A stretch of DNA of 64,000 bases from positions 520,452 through 584,451 of the forward strand of contig CAXAMN010026683.1 in the NCBI GenBank assembly GCA_963970005.1, written 5' to 3'. A program made the translations under genes and the position numbers. The DNA is from Durusdinium trenchii. Lineage: Eukaryota; Sar; Dinophyceae; Suessiales; Symbiodiniaceae. Shown here piece by piece: positions 33,472 through 42,144 of the stretch; position 1 is the stretch's first letter, and each line of letters opens with the position of its first letter. The notes under the pieces were generated by a model that worked only from the letters and a program-made list of their open reading frames with translations, was not told the origin of the DNA and searched no databases.

Positions 33472-34235
33472 GGGAGTTGGGCCTGGAGCATGAGGAATGT
33501 TTCGGGTCACCTTCAAGCGACAGGGTTTCTACACCCGCACCTCTTCCTGCGAAGTTTTCACGCTTGCTTCGAGACCGCACTATTGTTTTCGACTGCATCG
33601 AGCTGTTTGCAGGTTTTGGAAATTGGAGCAAGAGCCATGCTGCCAATGGCCTTCGGGTGCATCCAGGCATCGAGAGATCTGCCACGGGACGCGGCTATGG
33701 TGACCTCCTAGACGATGACACGTTCCGTGAACTTGCAAAGCTAGCGTATTCAGGTTCGATCAAAGAGTGGCACGCAGGGCCACCCTGTTGGTCCTTTGGA
33801 ACGCTCAGACGGCCAAGACTAAGGTCGAAAGAGTTCCCTGCTGGTTTTGTGATAAACGAACCCAAGACACAGGAGCAGACCCGACTTGCAGTGAGGACAG
33901 CATTGCTTCTTTTCTTAGCAATTAGTTCTGGTTGTTTTATCTCCGTTGAACAACCTGGCAGTTCAGTGATGTTTTGTCTTGACATTTTTGCAAGGTTGTT
34001 GCAGGCTGGCTGTCAGATAACTAAGTTTTGTTTTTTGCAGCTACGGATCAGCCTTCCAGAAGCCAAGCAAGTGGCTGCACAACAAACCATGGTACACTGG
34101 TTTAGGTGGCCGTTGCACATGTCCGTACAAAAACAATCACTTTACTGTTCAAGGGAGCTTTACACGAGCAACCATCAGCTTGTTCAACTCCCGCTGTCGT
34201 CCTTCAAGTTTCAAAGTATATGGCAAAGAACCTAA
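33363..34235 (+). CDS. C5-cytosine-methyltransferase-like domain inserted in RNase H (frame broken)
   Basis: The conserved frame enters at 33363 (AICRAAMP), so the ATG 33381 is internal. First comes RNase H continuation (VEELWRHSEQRGFYTKLQ). A methyltransferase-like domain follows, with residues numbered from 33381: CIELFAGFGNWS (about 72-83, SAM-binding motif I), EWHAGPPCWSFGTLR (130-144, motif IV with the candidate catalytic Cys 136) and SVEQPGSS (188-195, where ENP/ENV is usual). At the six-T run 34031-34036 the frame slips. In the next frame the domain continues as FCSYGSAFQKPSKWLHN, matching the CxYG...KPT.xWxN block of phage-type cytosine methyltransferases. Residues after 34036 in this frame are therefore spurious. 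Retrotransposon-borne cytosine methyltransferases are known in dinoflagellates, but activity here is unproven. Confidence 0.72.
   Translation, partial: AICRAAMPTVAVEELWRHSEQRGFYTKLQQGPGMVLRELGLEHEECFGSPSSDRVSTPAPLPAKFSRLLRDRTIVFDCIELFAGFGNWSKSHAANGLRVHPGIERSATGRGYGDLLDDDTFRELAKLAYSGSIKEWHAGPPCWSFGTLRRPRLRSKEFPAGFVINEPKTQEQTRLAVRTALLLFLAISSGCFISVEQPGSSVMFCLDIFARLLQAGCQITKFCFLQLRISLPEAKQVAAQQTMVHWFRWPLHMSVQKQSLYCSRELYTSNHQLVQLPLSSFKFQSIWQRT
34031..34036 (+). other. Frame break in six-T run within the methyltransferase-like domain
   Basis: Reading ITKFCF before and CSYGSAFQKPS after requires skipping one T (a +1 step). Five Ts would give an uninterrupted protein. Confidence 0.7.
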
Positions 34236-35922
34236 GGTTGGCGAAGCTATGAGTTCTTTTTCCGCTGGCTACCCTCTGCCTCTGTGTCAGGCAATGGCAG
34301 CTGGAAGCCTCCTGGCCCACCGAGCGGCTGCAGAGGGAGAGACTCAGAGCCTGAGACGTGAACTTGAGGAAACTGCTGAGAATTCGTGCTTGGAGTGGGA
34401 GCGCCCGTGGTTCGACGATCCGGAGTGGGTCGAGGACATCTGTGAATCTCAGCATTTTAAGGAGTTGTTTCGATATCATTTCAAACAGACTGGTCACATC
34501 AATGTTCTTGAATGTCGTGTTTACAAGAGTTTTTTGAAACACGCTGCAAAAGCACACGCTCGACAGCGTCTCGTCACACTTCTGGACAGTCGTGTAACAA
34601 TGGGAGCAGTCGCAAAGGGGCGCAGCAGCAGCAAAGCCCTGAGTCGTGTGTTAAGGACATCATTGTGTTATGTTCTTGGTGGCTCACTTTACCCCGGTTC
34701 TTTACACTGCAGGTCAAAGTGGAACAGGGCCGACGGGCCCTCCCGAGACAGGGAGGTTGAAGGGCCCACTCGGAATGAGCCCCCTTGGTTGACACAGTTG
34801 AAAGTTGGAAACTTCGTTCTGTTTGATCAGATGGTTTCTTCAGCTGCCTGGATCCGACCAATTGGTCGTTGGATCCGCTTGTTACTTTTGTTGGCAGGTG
34901 ACGTCGAGGAGAACCCTGGTCCTGTGCGTGTTGGAGCAGGTGCTCCTAGGGGTGATTTGAACCTGTTGGGCGGGTTTGCGCGGACGACCTCAGACAGGAT
35001 GGCAAAGTGCCTCCGAGCGTTTGAAGACTGGTGTGGGCAGACCGTCAATCTGTCCCTTGCACAAGTTCTTGAGAACGTTGAGACGGCAAACTTAGCTTTG
35101 AAAGCCTATGGGATGCACTTGTTTAAGCAGGGCTCTCCCAGGTATTTACTTGTTTATGCAATCACCTCAGTGCAGCAGCTGAGACCAGAGTTTAGACGTC
35201 AACTTTGCGGGGCTTGGCAAGTGGACAAGCGTTGGCAGATGGAGGAGCCCGGCCAATGTCGAGCGGTGCTCTCTGCACCAGTGCTGCGTGCAATTCTTGC
35301 TTTGGCTTTGATGTGGGATTGGTACGCCTTCGCGGGCATTGTTTCTCTTGGCTTTGGCTGTATGCTCCACCCAAACGAGTTTTTGAATTTGATTCGGAAA
35401 GATCTTGTCTTTCCGGAAGACACGTTGATGGAGCAACACATGATCTATGTTTTCATTCGCAACCCAAAGACAGCTCGGTTCGCCCGACGTCAGCATTCTC
35501 GTTTGGACGATCCGTCGCTTCAGTTCTTGGTCCGTTGCGTGTTCAGACATTTAAGCCTGGAGGACAGACTCTTTCCCGCCTCTGTTGCAGCCTTTAGGAG
35601 GCAATGGAACTCGCTTCTCGACCGTCTTGGGGTTCCCCGTCGACAGTCTGAGGGCGGCGCGACACCGGGAACCCTTCGAGGTTCGGGAGCTACACATGAA
35701 TATCTGCAGTCAGCTGACATTGTGTCGATTCAGTGGAAAGGACGCTGGAGCCAAATCAAAACTTTAGAACATTACATCCAAGAGGTTGGAGCACAGTTGT
35801 TCTTATTTAACTTGAGTGCAACAGCGCGCCAGCGGACTCAGTTCTTGAGTGACCACCTCCCTGTCGCACTTCAGCACCACTTCCCGAAGGAATTTTCACG
35901 ATTTTGCAATGCAGAACAGTAG
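34180..35922 (+). CDS. RNase H second half, 2A motif and tyrosine recombinase polyprotein
   Basis: The TTG at 34180 is only a formal start; the conserved frame is open from 34033. Residues 1-50 finish the methyltransferase-like domain. Residues about 85-190 give the missing RNase H elements: HINVLECRVYKSFLKHA (Glu 111), LVTLLDSRVTMGA (Asp 136) and NRADGPSRD (Asp 185). A hydrophobic run leads to the 2A motif GDVEENPGP (240-248). The rest (248-580) is a tyrosine recombinase: GFGCMLHPNEFL (His 397 where catalytic Arg I is expected), PKTARFARRQHSRLDDP (about 429-445), GTLRGSGATH (Arg 500), KGRWS (Trp 523) and TLEHYIQE (nucleophile Tyr 532). It would cut and join the circular DNA product into the genome. 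The Arg-to-His change predicts a weak or dead enzyme in this copy. Confidence 0.83.
   Translation: MFNSRCRPSSFKVYGKEPKVGEAMSSFSAGYPLPLCQAMAAGSLLAHRAAAEGETQSLRRELEETAENSCLEWERPWFDDPEWVEDICESQHFKELFRYHFKQTGHINVLECRVYKSFLKHAAKAHARQRLVTLLDSRVTMGAVAKGRSSSKALSRVLRTSLCYVLGGSLYPGSLHCRSKWNRADGPSRDREVEGPTRNEPPWLTQLKVGNFVLFDQMVSSAAWIRPIGRWIRLLLLLAGDVEENPGPVRVGAGAPRGDLNLLGGFARTTSDRMAKCLRAFEDWCGQTVNLSLAQVLENVETANLALKAYGMHLFKQGSPRYLLVYAITSVQQLRPEFRRQLCGAWQVDKRWQMEEPGQCRAVLSAPVLRAILALALMWDWYAFAGIVSLGFGCMLHPNEFLNLIRKDLVFPEDTLMEQHMIYVFIRNPKTARFARRQHSRLDDPSLQFLVRCVFRHLSLEDRLFPASVAAFRRQWNSLLDRLGVPRRQSEGGATPGTLRGSGATHEYLQSADIVSIQWKGRWSQIKTLEHYIQEVGAQLFLFNLSATARQRTQFLSDHLPVALQHHFPKEFSRFCNAEQ
34897..34923 (+). other. 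2A ribosome-skipping motif (GDVEENPGP)
   Basis: The nine codons match the 2A consensus D-(V/I)-E-x-N-P-G-P exactly and follow a run of five leucines (RLLLLLAG), a layout common in 2A-like sequences of retrotransposons. In the known mechanism the ribosome fails to form the Gly-Pro bond and continues, releasing the upstream protein and starting the next with Pro. Here the break would fall between residues 247 and 248 of the ORF at 34180, separating RT/RNase H/methyltransferase from a 333-residue recombinase. Confidence 0.85.
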
Positions 35923-35975
35923 GATTGGAATGCGGCCGTTGTTTACATTGCTTGATTTCATTGTGGAGCATTGTC

Positions 35976-36197
35976 NNNNNNNNNNNNNNNNNNNNNNNNN
36001 NNNNNNNNNNNNNNNNNNNNNNNNNNNNNNNNNNNNNNNNNNNNNNNNNNNNNNNNNNNNNNNNNNNNNNNNNNNNNNNNNNNNNNNNNNNNNNNNNNNN
36101 NNNNNNNNNNNNNNNNNNNNNNNNNNNNNNNNNNNNNNNNNNNNNNNNNNNNNNNNNNNNNNNNNNNNNNNNNNNNNNNNNNNNNNNNNNNNNNNNN
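35976..36197. other. Assembly gap (222 Ns)
   Basis: Unresolved bases begin 54 nt after the recombinase stop and end directly in a 14-bp tandem array, so the retroelement's right terminus is probably inside or next to the gap. Confidence 0.99.
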
Positions 36198-36288
36198 CAT
36201 CATACACCACTCATCATACACCACTCATCATACACCACTCATCACACACCACTGATCACACACCACTCATCATACCACTCATACACCA
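36198..36288. repeat. Tandem 14-bp repeat CATACACCACTCAT, left array
   Basis: About six imperfect copies immediately after the gap. The same word forms a second array at 38061-38131, so the two arrays bracket the minisatellite block. Confidence 0.9.
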
Positions 36289-36333
36289 GCTCTGGTTTCA
36301 ACAGCTCAAGCTCCAGGCAACTCCAGCTCCAGG

Positions 36334-37290
36334 TGCAGATTGCGTGGCAGGTGCAGCACTTTGTGTACCTCCATGTGCAGATTTCCTGGCAGGCACAGCA
36401 CTTTGGGAACCTCCATGTGCAGATGTCGTGGCAGGTGCAGCAGGCACAGCACCTTGTGCACCTCCATGTGCAGATTTCGTGGCAGGCGCAATACAAAATG
36501 CGTGTGGAGAGATAGCGAACGCACGAAATGCTGTATTTTTCAATGGAACCGATGGCTCCGAAGCTGGCAAGTCATGCTCGGATCATGGTCGGAATCGTCC
36601 GTCCATTGGGATTAGAGTTTTCACTTGTTTCTTGAAGTGCAGATTTCGTGGCAGGTGCAGCACTTTGTGTACCTCCATGTGCAGATTTCCTGGCAGGCAC
36701 AGCACTTTGGGAACCTCCATGTGCAGATGTCGTAGCAGGTGCAGCGCTTTGTGAACCTCCATGTGCAGATTTCGTAGCAGGCACAGCACTTTGTGCACCT
36801 CCATGTGCAGATTTCGTGGCAGGCGCAATACAAAATGCGTTGTGGAGAGATAGCGAACGCACGAAATGCTGTATTTTTCGATGGAACCGATGGCTCCGAA
36901 GCTGGCAAGTCAAGGTTTGCGGAACGACGGGTGCGAGACGGTCTCGGGTCATGCTCGGATCATGGTCGGAATCGTCCGTCCATTGGGATTAGAGTTTTTC
37001 ACTTGTTTCTTGAAGTGCAGATTTCGTGGCAGGTGCAGCACTTTGTGAACCTCCATGTGCAGATTTCGTGGCAGGTGCAGCACTTTGTGTACCTCCACGC
37101 GCAGATTTCCTGGCAGGCACAGCACTTTGGGAACCTCCATGTGCAGATTTCGTGGCAGGTGCAGCACTTTGTGAACCTCCATGTGCAGATTTCTGCGCAG
37201 GCGCAGCACTTTGTGAGCGTCGAGGTGCAGATTTCGTGGCAGGCGCAGCACTTTGTGAACCTCCATGGGCAGATTTCGTGGCAGGCACAG
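36334..37290. repeat. 42-bp minisatellite in three blocks with conserved spacers (higher-order repeat)
   Basis: A unit built on GCAGATTTCGTGGCAGG, CAGCACTTTG and ACCTCCATGT recurs every 42 bases in three blocks (from 36334, 36638 and 37017), with about four, five and seven copies. The blocks are separated by two related spacers of about 135 and 180 bases; the second carries about 38 extra bases (near 36912-36950). The 42-base period is a whole number of codons, so a 14-residue Cys/Pro-containing repeat is open in several frames on both strands. The spacers, and the equal openness of the antisense frames, argue against a protein. Confidence 0.92.
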
Positions 37291-37299
37291 CATCTGGGG

Positions 37300-37890
37300 A
37301 GCTGGAAGCTGAGAACTGGTGACTTTGTAGTACAACTTTAGTACGCGGAGCAATCTGTGAGCTGGAAGCTGAGAACTGGCGACTTTGTAGTACAACTTTA
37401 GTGCGCGGAGTATCTGGTGAGCTGGACGATGAGAACTGGCGACTTTGTAGTACAACTTTAGTACGCGGAGTATCTGTGGAGCTGGAAGCTGAGAACTGGC
37501 GACTTTCTAGTACAACTTTAGTACGCGGAGCAATCTGTAGAGCTGGAAGCTGAGAACTGGCGACTTTGTAGTACAACTTTAGTACGCGGAGCAATCTGTG
37601 AGCTGGAAGCTGAGAACTGGCGACTTTGTAGTACAACTTTAGTGCGCGGAGCAATCTGTAGAGCTGGACGATGAGAATTGGCGACTTTGTAGTACAACTT
37701 TAGTACGCGGAGTATCTGTGGAGCTGGAAGCTGAGAACTGGCGACTTTCTAGTACAACTTTAGCACGCGGAACAGCCTGTGGAGCTGGAAGCTGAGAACT
37801 CGCGACTTTCTAGTACAACTTTAGCACGCGGAACAACCTGTGGAGCTGGAAGCTGAGAACTGGCCACTTTGTAGTACAAGTGTAGTACGC
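37300..37890. repeat. About ten tandem copies of a 59-61-bp repeat
   Basis: Each unit contains GAGCTGGAAGCTGAGAACTGG (or a GACGATGAGAA variant), GACTTTGTAGTACAACTTTA and an ACGCGGA segment. It abuts the 42-bp minisatellite directly. Two sub-variants (AAGCTGAG and CGATGAG) alternate irregularly. Confidence 0.92.
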
Positions 37891-37894
37891 GGAG

Positions 37895-37986
37895 GAGTCA
37901 TCTCTCGCTGCTGAGTCAGCTCTCGCTGCTGTGAGTCATCTCACTCGCGACTGAGTCATCTCTCGCTGCTGAGTCATCTCTCGCGG
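37895..37986. repeat. Short tandem GAGTCATCTCTCGCTGCT repeat
   Basis: About five imperfect copies of an 18-bp unit directly following the 60-bp array. Confidence 0.8.
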
Positions 37987-38060
37987 CGTGCAGGTTTGGC
38001 ACAGTTCATACTGATAGTACTTGGTTGCATTTATGCAGGACACGACATTCAACTGCTGGT

Positions 38061-38131
38061 CAATACACCACTCATCATACACCACTCGTCATACACCACT
38101 CATCATATACACCACTCGTCATACACCCCTC
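38061..38131. repeat. Tandem 14-bp CATACACCACTCAT repeat, right array
   Basis: About five copies, with CTCGTC variants, of the same word as at 36198-36288. Confidence 0.9.
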
Positions 38132-38908
38132 TTGTCGTGGCAAAGATACAACCCAGTACGCTGTTGTGAGCTGCTGATCCTGCAGGGGGCACAAGTCCGG
38201 AGCGCGTGCGTTTCTCTGGAGGATGCGCATGTTGGAGAGAACTTGGACACTCCTATAGGTCAATTTGTTCTTATAGGAAACTTCCGCCGCCGGCTTGCCC
38301 GGGAACTACTTGTACTAGTACCGAGGTTTCAGTTTGGGATGAACAGAACTCTAGTAACTCTAGTACTCTCCTCTCGTGTACTCTCGTCTCCTCTCACTCA
38401 AGTGGGGAAAAACCAGACCGATCGGGTGGGACCTCCTGGCCTGTTCCTGAGCAACCTGAATCAACACCCACCCTCCTGTGACCCAACATGTTCCCAACAC
38501 CTGTGGCTCGAAGTCAGTGTCGGATGTGTTTGTGGGGTTTATTTTTTTGGATTTGACCCACTCAGATGCGGTCCAAGGAGTGGAAAAACCTTTGAACACC
38601 TGCAGAGGGGTGCCATTCACTGCCATTTTAGCACTTCTGGATATCTAACATGAGGGTGTCTCCCATGACCAGGGCCCATTACCGGTCAAAGATGATCACT
38701 CCTTTGAGATGTGGGCCCAATCCTGACCTGAACCATCATCCACTGAGGGCCTTCGTCCGTGGGGCCTGAAAACACTCCCTGGAATCCGAAAGTTGGAGGG
38801 CAAACGGCCCTGAGTTCAGATTGAACCACTCCACGAAACCATGATTTCAGGCAGGAAGAAGCCGCAAGAGATATAGTCGCCAGTCATTCGAAGGGTTTTT
38901 CTCAAATC

Positions 38909-38932
38909 CCAACCCTAAACCCCAAACCCTAT
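38909..38932. repeat. Short interstitial telomere-like sequence
   Basis: AACCCTAAACCCCAAACCCT is a degenerate run of the CCCTAAA telomere repeat used by plants and many protists. It has only about three units, so it may be chance. Confidence 0.3.
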
Positions 38933-39439
38933 GTCTCCCCCATCTGGAGGAGGCTCTGGGTCCCCGGTGGGTCGCGGTCGCACACCGAGCCCGCGAGCCC
39001 GCGGCTCCGGTGCTCCGCACCGAGGTGGTTCGGCTCCGGTGGCGTCCTCCGGGCGAACGGGCCCACCAGGCGGACGACCACGTGGGGAGGGTCGCTTGGA
39101 AGGTCCCAGGTGCGGTCAGGCTGGTCATGTCTGGACATGATGGAGGATTTGGGTCATACACATTCACGCAGTTTTTGTTGGGGGGTTTCTGGCAATTCAC
39201 CATTCACACACCTTCAGACCGATTTGGCTTCCTTGGCTTCCTTTGGCCGGTTTTGGGGCCTTTGGACGCCGCAACATGATTGGGTTTGGGGAGCCGCCTG
39301 CTTTTCGAACATGTGCCCCGACTTCACACGAAGCATGCGTGCCTCTTGCCCAGTGGGCTGGCTCAAGCTGCTTCGAGAAGGTTCGCTCGTGACGGAGCAA
39401 ATCCATGTGGTACCAAGGTTCCAAGCACTCCTGCGAGAC

Positions 39440-39620
39440 GAGCTCGTCTCACTTTTCACAACTGCTCGTGCATGCCAAGACCCAGCAGTTGACCAACGTG
39501 CGAGCCTTCTGTGTGGAAGTGGAGGCGAACCCCAAGCTTTTCGAAGATTGGATCGACCTTCGCCGTGCCCATCGCTTTGGGCGGACGACACGAGGACGGG
39601 TGGAGGTGGATGGAAGCCCG
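39440..39620 (+). CDS. Exon-like segment of unknown family
   Basis: In the frame starting at 39405 the peptide QLLVHAKTQQLTNVRAFCVE continues as VEANPKLFEDWIDLRRAHRF. Composition is protein-like, but a second + frame is also open, so this is uncertain. Confidence 0.22.
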
Positions 39621-42069
39621 ATGAGTGAGCTTCAGTCTTCCACCGACTGCCACTTTTGGAAAAGGACCCCTTCGAAGCCCTTAGCGCGTATGGTGGTGAG
39701 CTTGTAGAATGCCCAACTTGTAAAGTTTCTTCAATATTTATTCTCTAGCTTAGCTTATGAGTTGCTAGCTAGAAGCTTTGATTTGCCACCTGCCCAGTCC
39801 TAGTTCTGAATGATATCTTTGGCATGGCCTATCCTACGAACATGAACTTTCTTGCTTCAAGGACAGTGGCACGGTGATTTATTCCAGGTCTATCCAAGTC
39901 TCTTGTTGGAGACTTATGCGAGGCCTATGACCCTTGCTTCATTGGGGTGGCCCCCAAGTGTGAGTATGTGTAGTTCTGATATGCCCTTCTTGGGTTGGGG
40001 TCCACCCTGACTTCCCGCCGGGGTCTCCCTTCTACTCTTGGAGTGCGAAAATTGTTTATGAGAACATGGCACCGGCGCCCATGTGCGTTGCACCTTTGAC
40101 CCATTTTGGAGAGATGGGTCCAGCGGCTGCTGTGCCCAGACATGGGGAGACTGAACCCGGGAGATGAAATTCACCAACCTGGCGAGAGTCGAGTTCAAAT
40201 GCACCTGAACAGAACTGGTGGTTACAAGTTGGGGTGGTTGGCAGCTTGCGCCAAGCTCCCCTGGATCATTGTGACGCCCATTTCTGGGGTGCATTTCAGT
40301 GCACCCGGCCCTCTTGTTCAAAATCCAACAACAGTCCCAAAAGACTTTACGAAGTGTAGGCCGTGGGCGCCCTCCGAAAATCACGTCAGCCTGTAGGATT
40401 AGAGACATGCATCAGCTATCCATGAGAGTAGAGCTCGACACGCCGGGGGAAGTTTTTGCCGCGAACGGTGCGGGTGTGGCTGCGGCGTGTGTGGATCAAG
40501 CTTTCTTTTCCACCTCAAAGGAGCGACCGAGCCGCCTTTAGTGCCCAGTGCAAGAAAACGGGCCGCGGAGCGAGGACGTGAAGAGTCCTGAGCAGTCCGG
40601 ACACTGAATGAGACCGTTGGACGATTTGGATCCGATTTTGGACGTCTTTTGGGGGAACGAAGACCGGTGAGCGAACGGTGGCTTAGCCTACACACCCGGA
40701 ACATCGGATCTGGAGCATGTTGGAGCTTAGTCTACCACCACCCCCAAAATATCCTTCCACTTGCTCCCGCCCCAAAACTCGCCCCATCCGCAGCCCGCGT
40801 GCACCGAAGGAGCCCTGTGAACCGAAGGAGCCGGAGGTTCTCCGAAGTTCCGAAGGTTTTGACATCGGCAACATGAATGACACGAACATGGGCGAGCACC
40901 GGGGTTCCCGGGTGGTGATTGGAAATCAACCACCCGAACTGGGTGGTGCTGGTATATCACCTGTAGATATGAGGATGAGAAGCATAAGTTCACCAGAATC
41001 CAAGTCACCATCTCACCATGCGGCCGCGGCCAGCGGCCAGCGAGTCACCTCCGTTCTTTTCTCAAAGTGCCAACCTCTGTGTGTGACGGGAGGTCCTGGT
41101 CAAGGAGATCAAGAACAGCAATGGGAAGCGGAAGCTGCGCTCTGGCTGGGCGGTGTGCGGGCTTTGGTGGCGGAACTGGGCGAAGCTGTGCTGGTTTGAC
41201 TCCAAGTGGTGGTGAGAAGAACGGGTCGGTTTAGGGTGGGTTTAGCTCGCATGAGGGTCACATCGTTCTTGAATCAAGAAAACGGATCCCCAAGCAAGCA
41301 ACAACCCCAAAACACCCTGAATCGTCTTTGAATACTCTTCTCTTGAAGGATGTGATAGAAAAAGCCACAGAATCACAAGAATTCAGGTCTTCAGATGGAA
41401 AAGGTTTGGTATGGTTTTGTTGGGGTCCAGACCCTTGTGAAGGTGTCGGGTCCTCTTGTTGAGCCAACAGCGAACGGGCGAACACCGTAACAGATGAAAG
41501 GTCTCCCAGGAACGACGGCGGGATCGCTAACACACGAAAAAGGCACCCTATGAGAGTGATAAACCTGGAAGACATGGAGAAATGGTTTCCCTCTCGGAGA
41601 TGAATCTGATTTTTTGGTAGAAAAAGACCAACCCTGTGTTAAACATTGTCTTCCAGGGAAACAAGAGGGTCATAGAGGTCGGTCTAAAGACGGGGTTAAC
41701 GTCTTCATTGGAAGCCTTTGAACGACATCTCGGATTCGAATGACTTCCAACAATGTCCTGTCCGGGAAGGAATGACTTCAAGCTGCGAAAAAGATGCAGG
41801 TTGACTTCAACAACCACCTGCCTTTTGTTCGCAGGTGATTCTTCTTGTTTTTCATTCAACTGCACCTCAGAGAGAAGCCGCTCGGGAATGGAACCCACCC
41901 TTGCATCGCTCCCCAACCCGACGGCTACTCGGACGGCCCCAAAGCTAGGAGCGTGTCGAGCCCAGGCTGACCCGGCGCATGTTGCACGGCGAGACTTGGG
42001 AGGCCGTTTGGGGGGTCTCCTGTGAGACTTGGGAGGTTCCGAGGATCAATGATTACCCTACATCTCCAA

Positions 42070-42144
42070 GTACCTCCTCAGAAGGTATGACTGGACCCTC
42101 CTGGCACCCACCCCAGTCCCACCTTCTCAGAAGGTACGACTGGA
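42070..42144. repeat. Paired copies of a dispersed palindromic repeat
   Basis: CTCAGAAGGTATGACTGGA (near 42075) and ACCTTCTCAGAAGGTACGAC (near 42120) are two copies. A third copy (ACCTTCTGAGGAGGTACGAC) lies at about 46560. The core ACCTTCT..AGAAGGT is an inverted repeat. Confidence 0.65.

Larger units (their letters stand above)
28561..35922 (+). mobile_element. DIRS-like tyrosine-recombinase retrotransposon with nested methyltransferase and 2A motif
   Basis: The coding part of one retroelement, all on the + strand. Order: membrane peptide, RNase H1-N/Cauli_VI-like protein, gag-like protein, reverse transcriptase, first part of RNase H, C5-methyltransferase-like domain, second part of RNase H, 2A motif, tyrosine recombinase. 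A reverse transcriptase plus tyrosine recombinase, with no aspartic protease, DDE integrase or endonuclease seen, defines the DIRS order. The ends are not resolved. I found no terminal repeat upstream of 28561, and the right flank runs into Ns 54 bases after the last stop codon. Inferred frame breaks lie near 30.70-30.72 kb, at 31047-31053, at 33361-33363 and at 34031-34036, so this copy is either decayed or carries homopolymer sequencing errors. The assignment is firm from the motifs; the exact boundaries are unknown. Confidence 0.88.

Noticed and set aside
34020-34041. 3' splice site (ACTAAG, T-rich tract, GCAG) and an intron inside the methyltransferase domain
   Set aside because: The conserved protein continues directly across the T-run if one T is removed, leaving no room for an intron.
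34897-34923. Integrated RNA virus as source of the 2A motif
   Set aside because: The motif sits in frame between RNase H and recombinase of a retroelement; no capsid, helicase or RNA-dependent RNA polymerase sequence is near.
35849-36754. ORFs running through the N block
   Set aside because: They are artefacts of translating unknown bases.
36334-37654. Cys/Pro repeat protein (14-residue unit) or its antisense 221-residue counterpart
   Set aside because: The 42-bp unit is open on both strands, and the spacers between blocks break the pattern.
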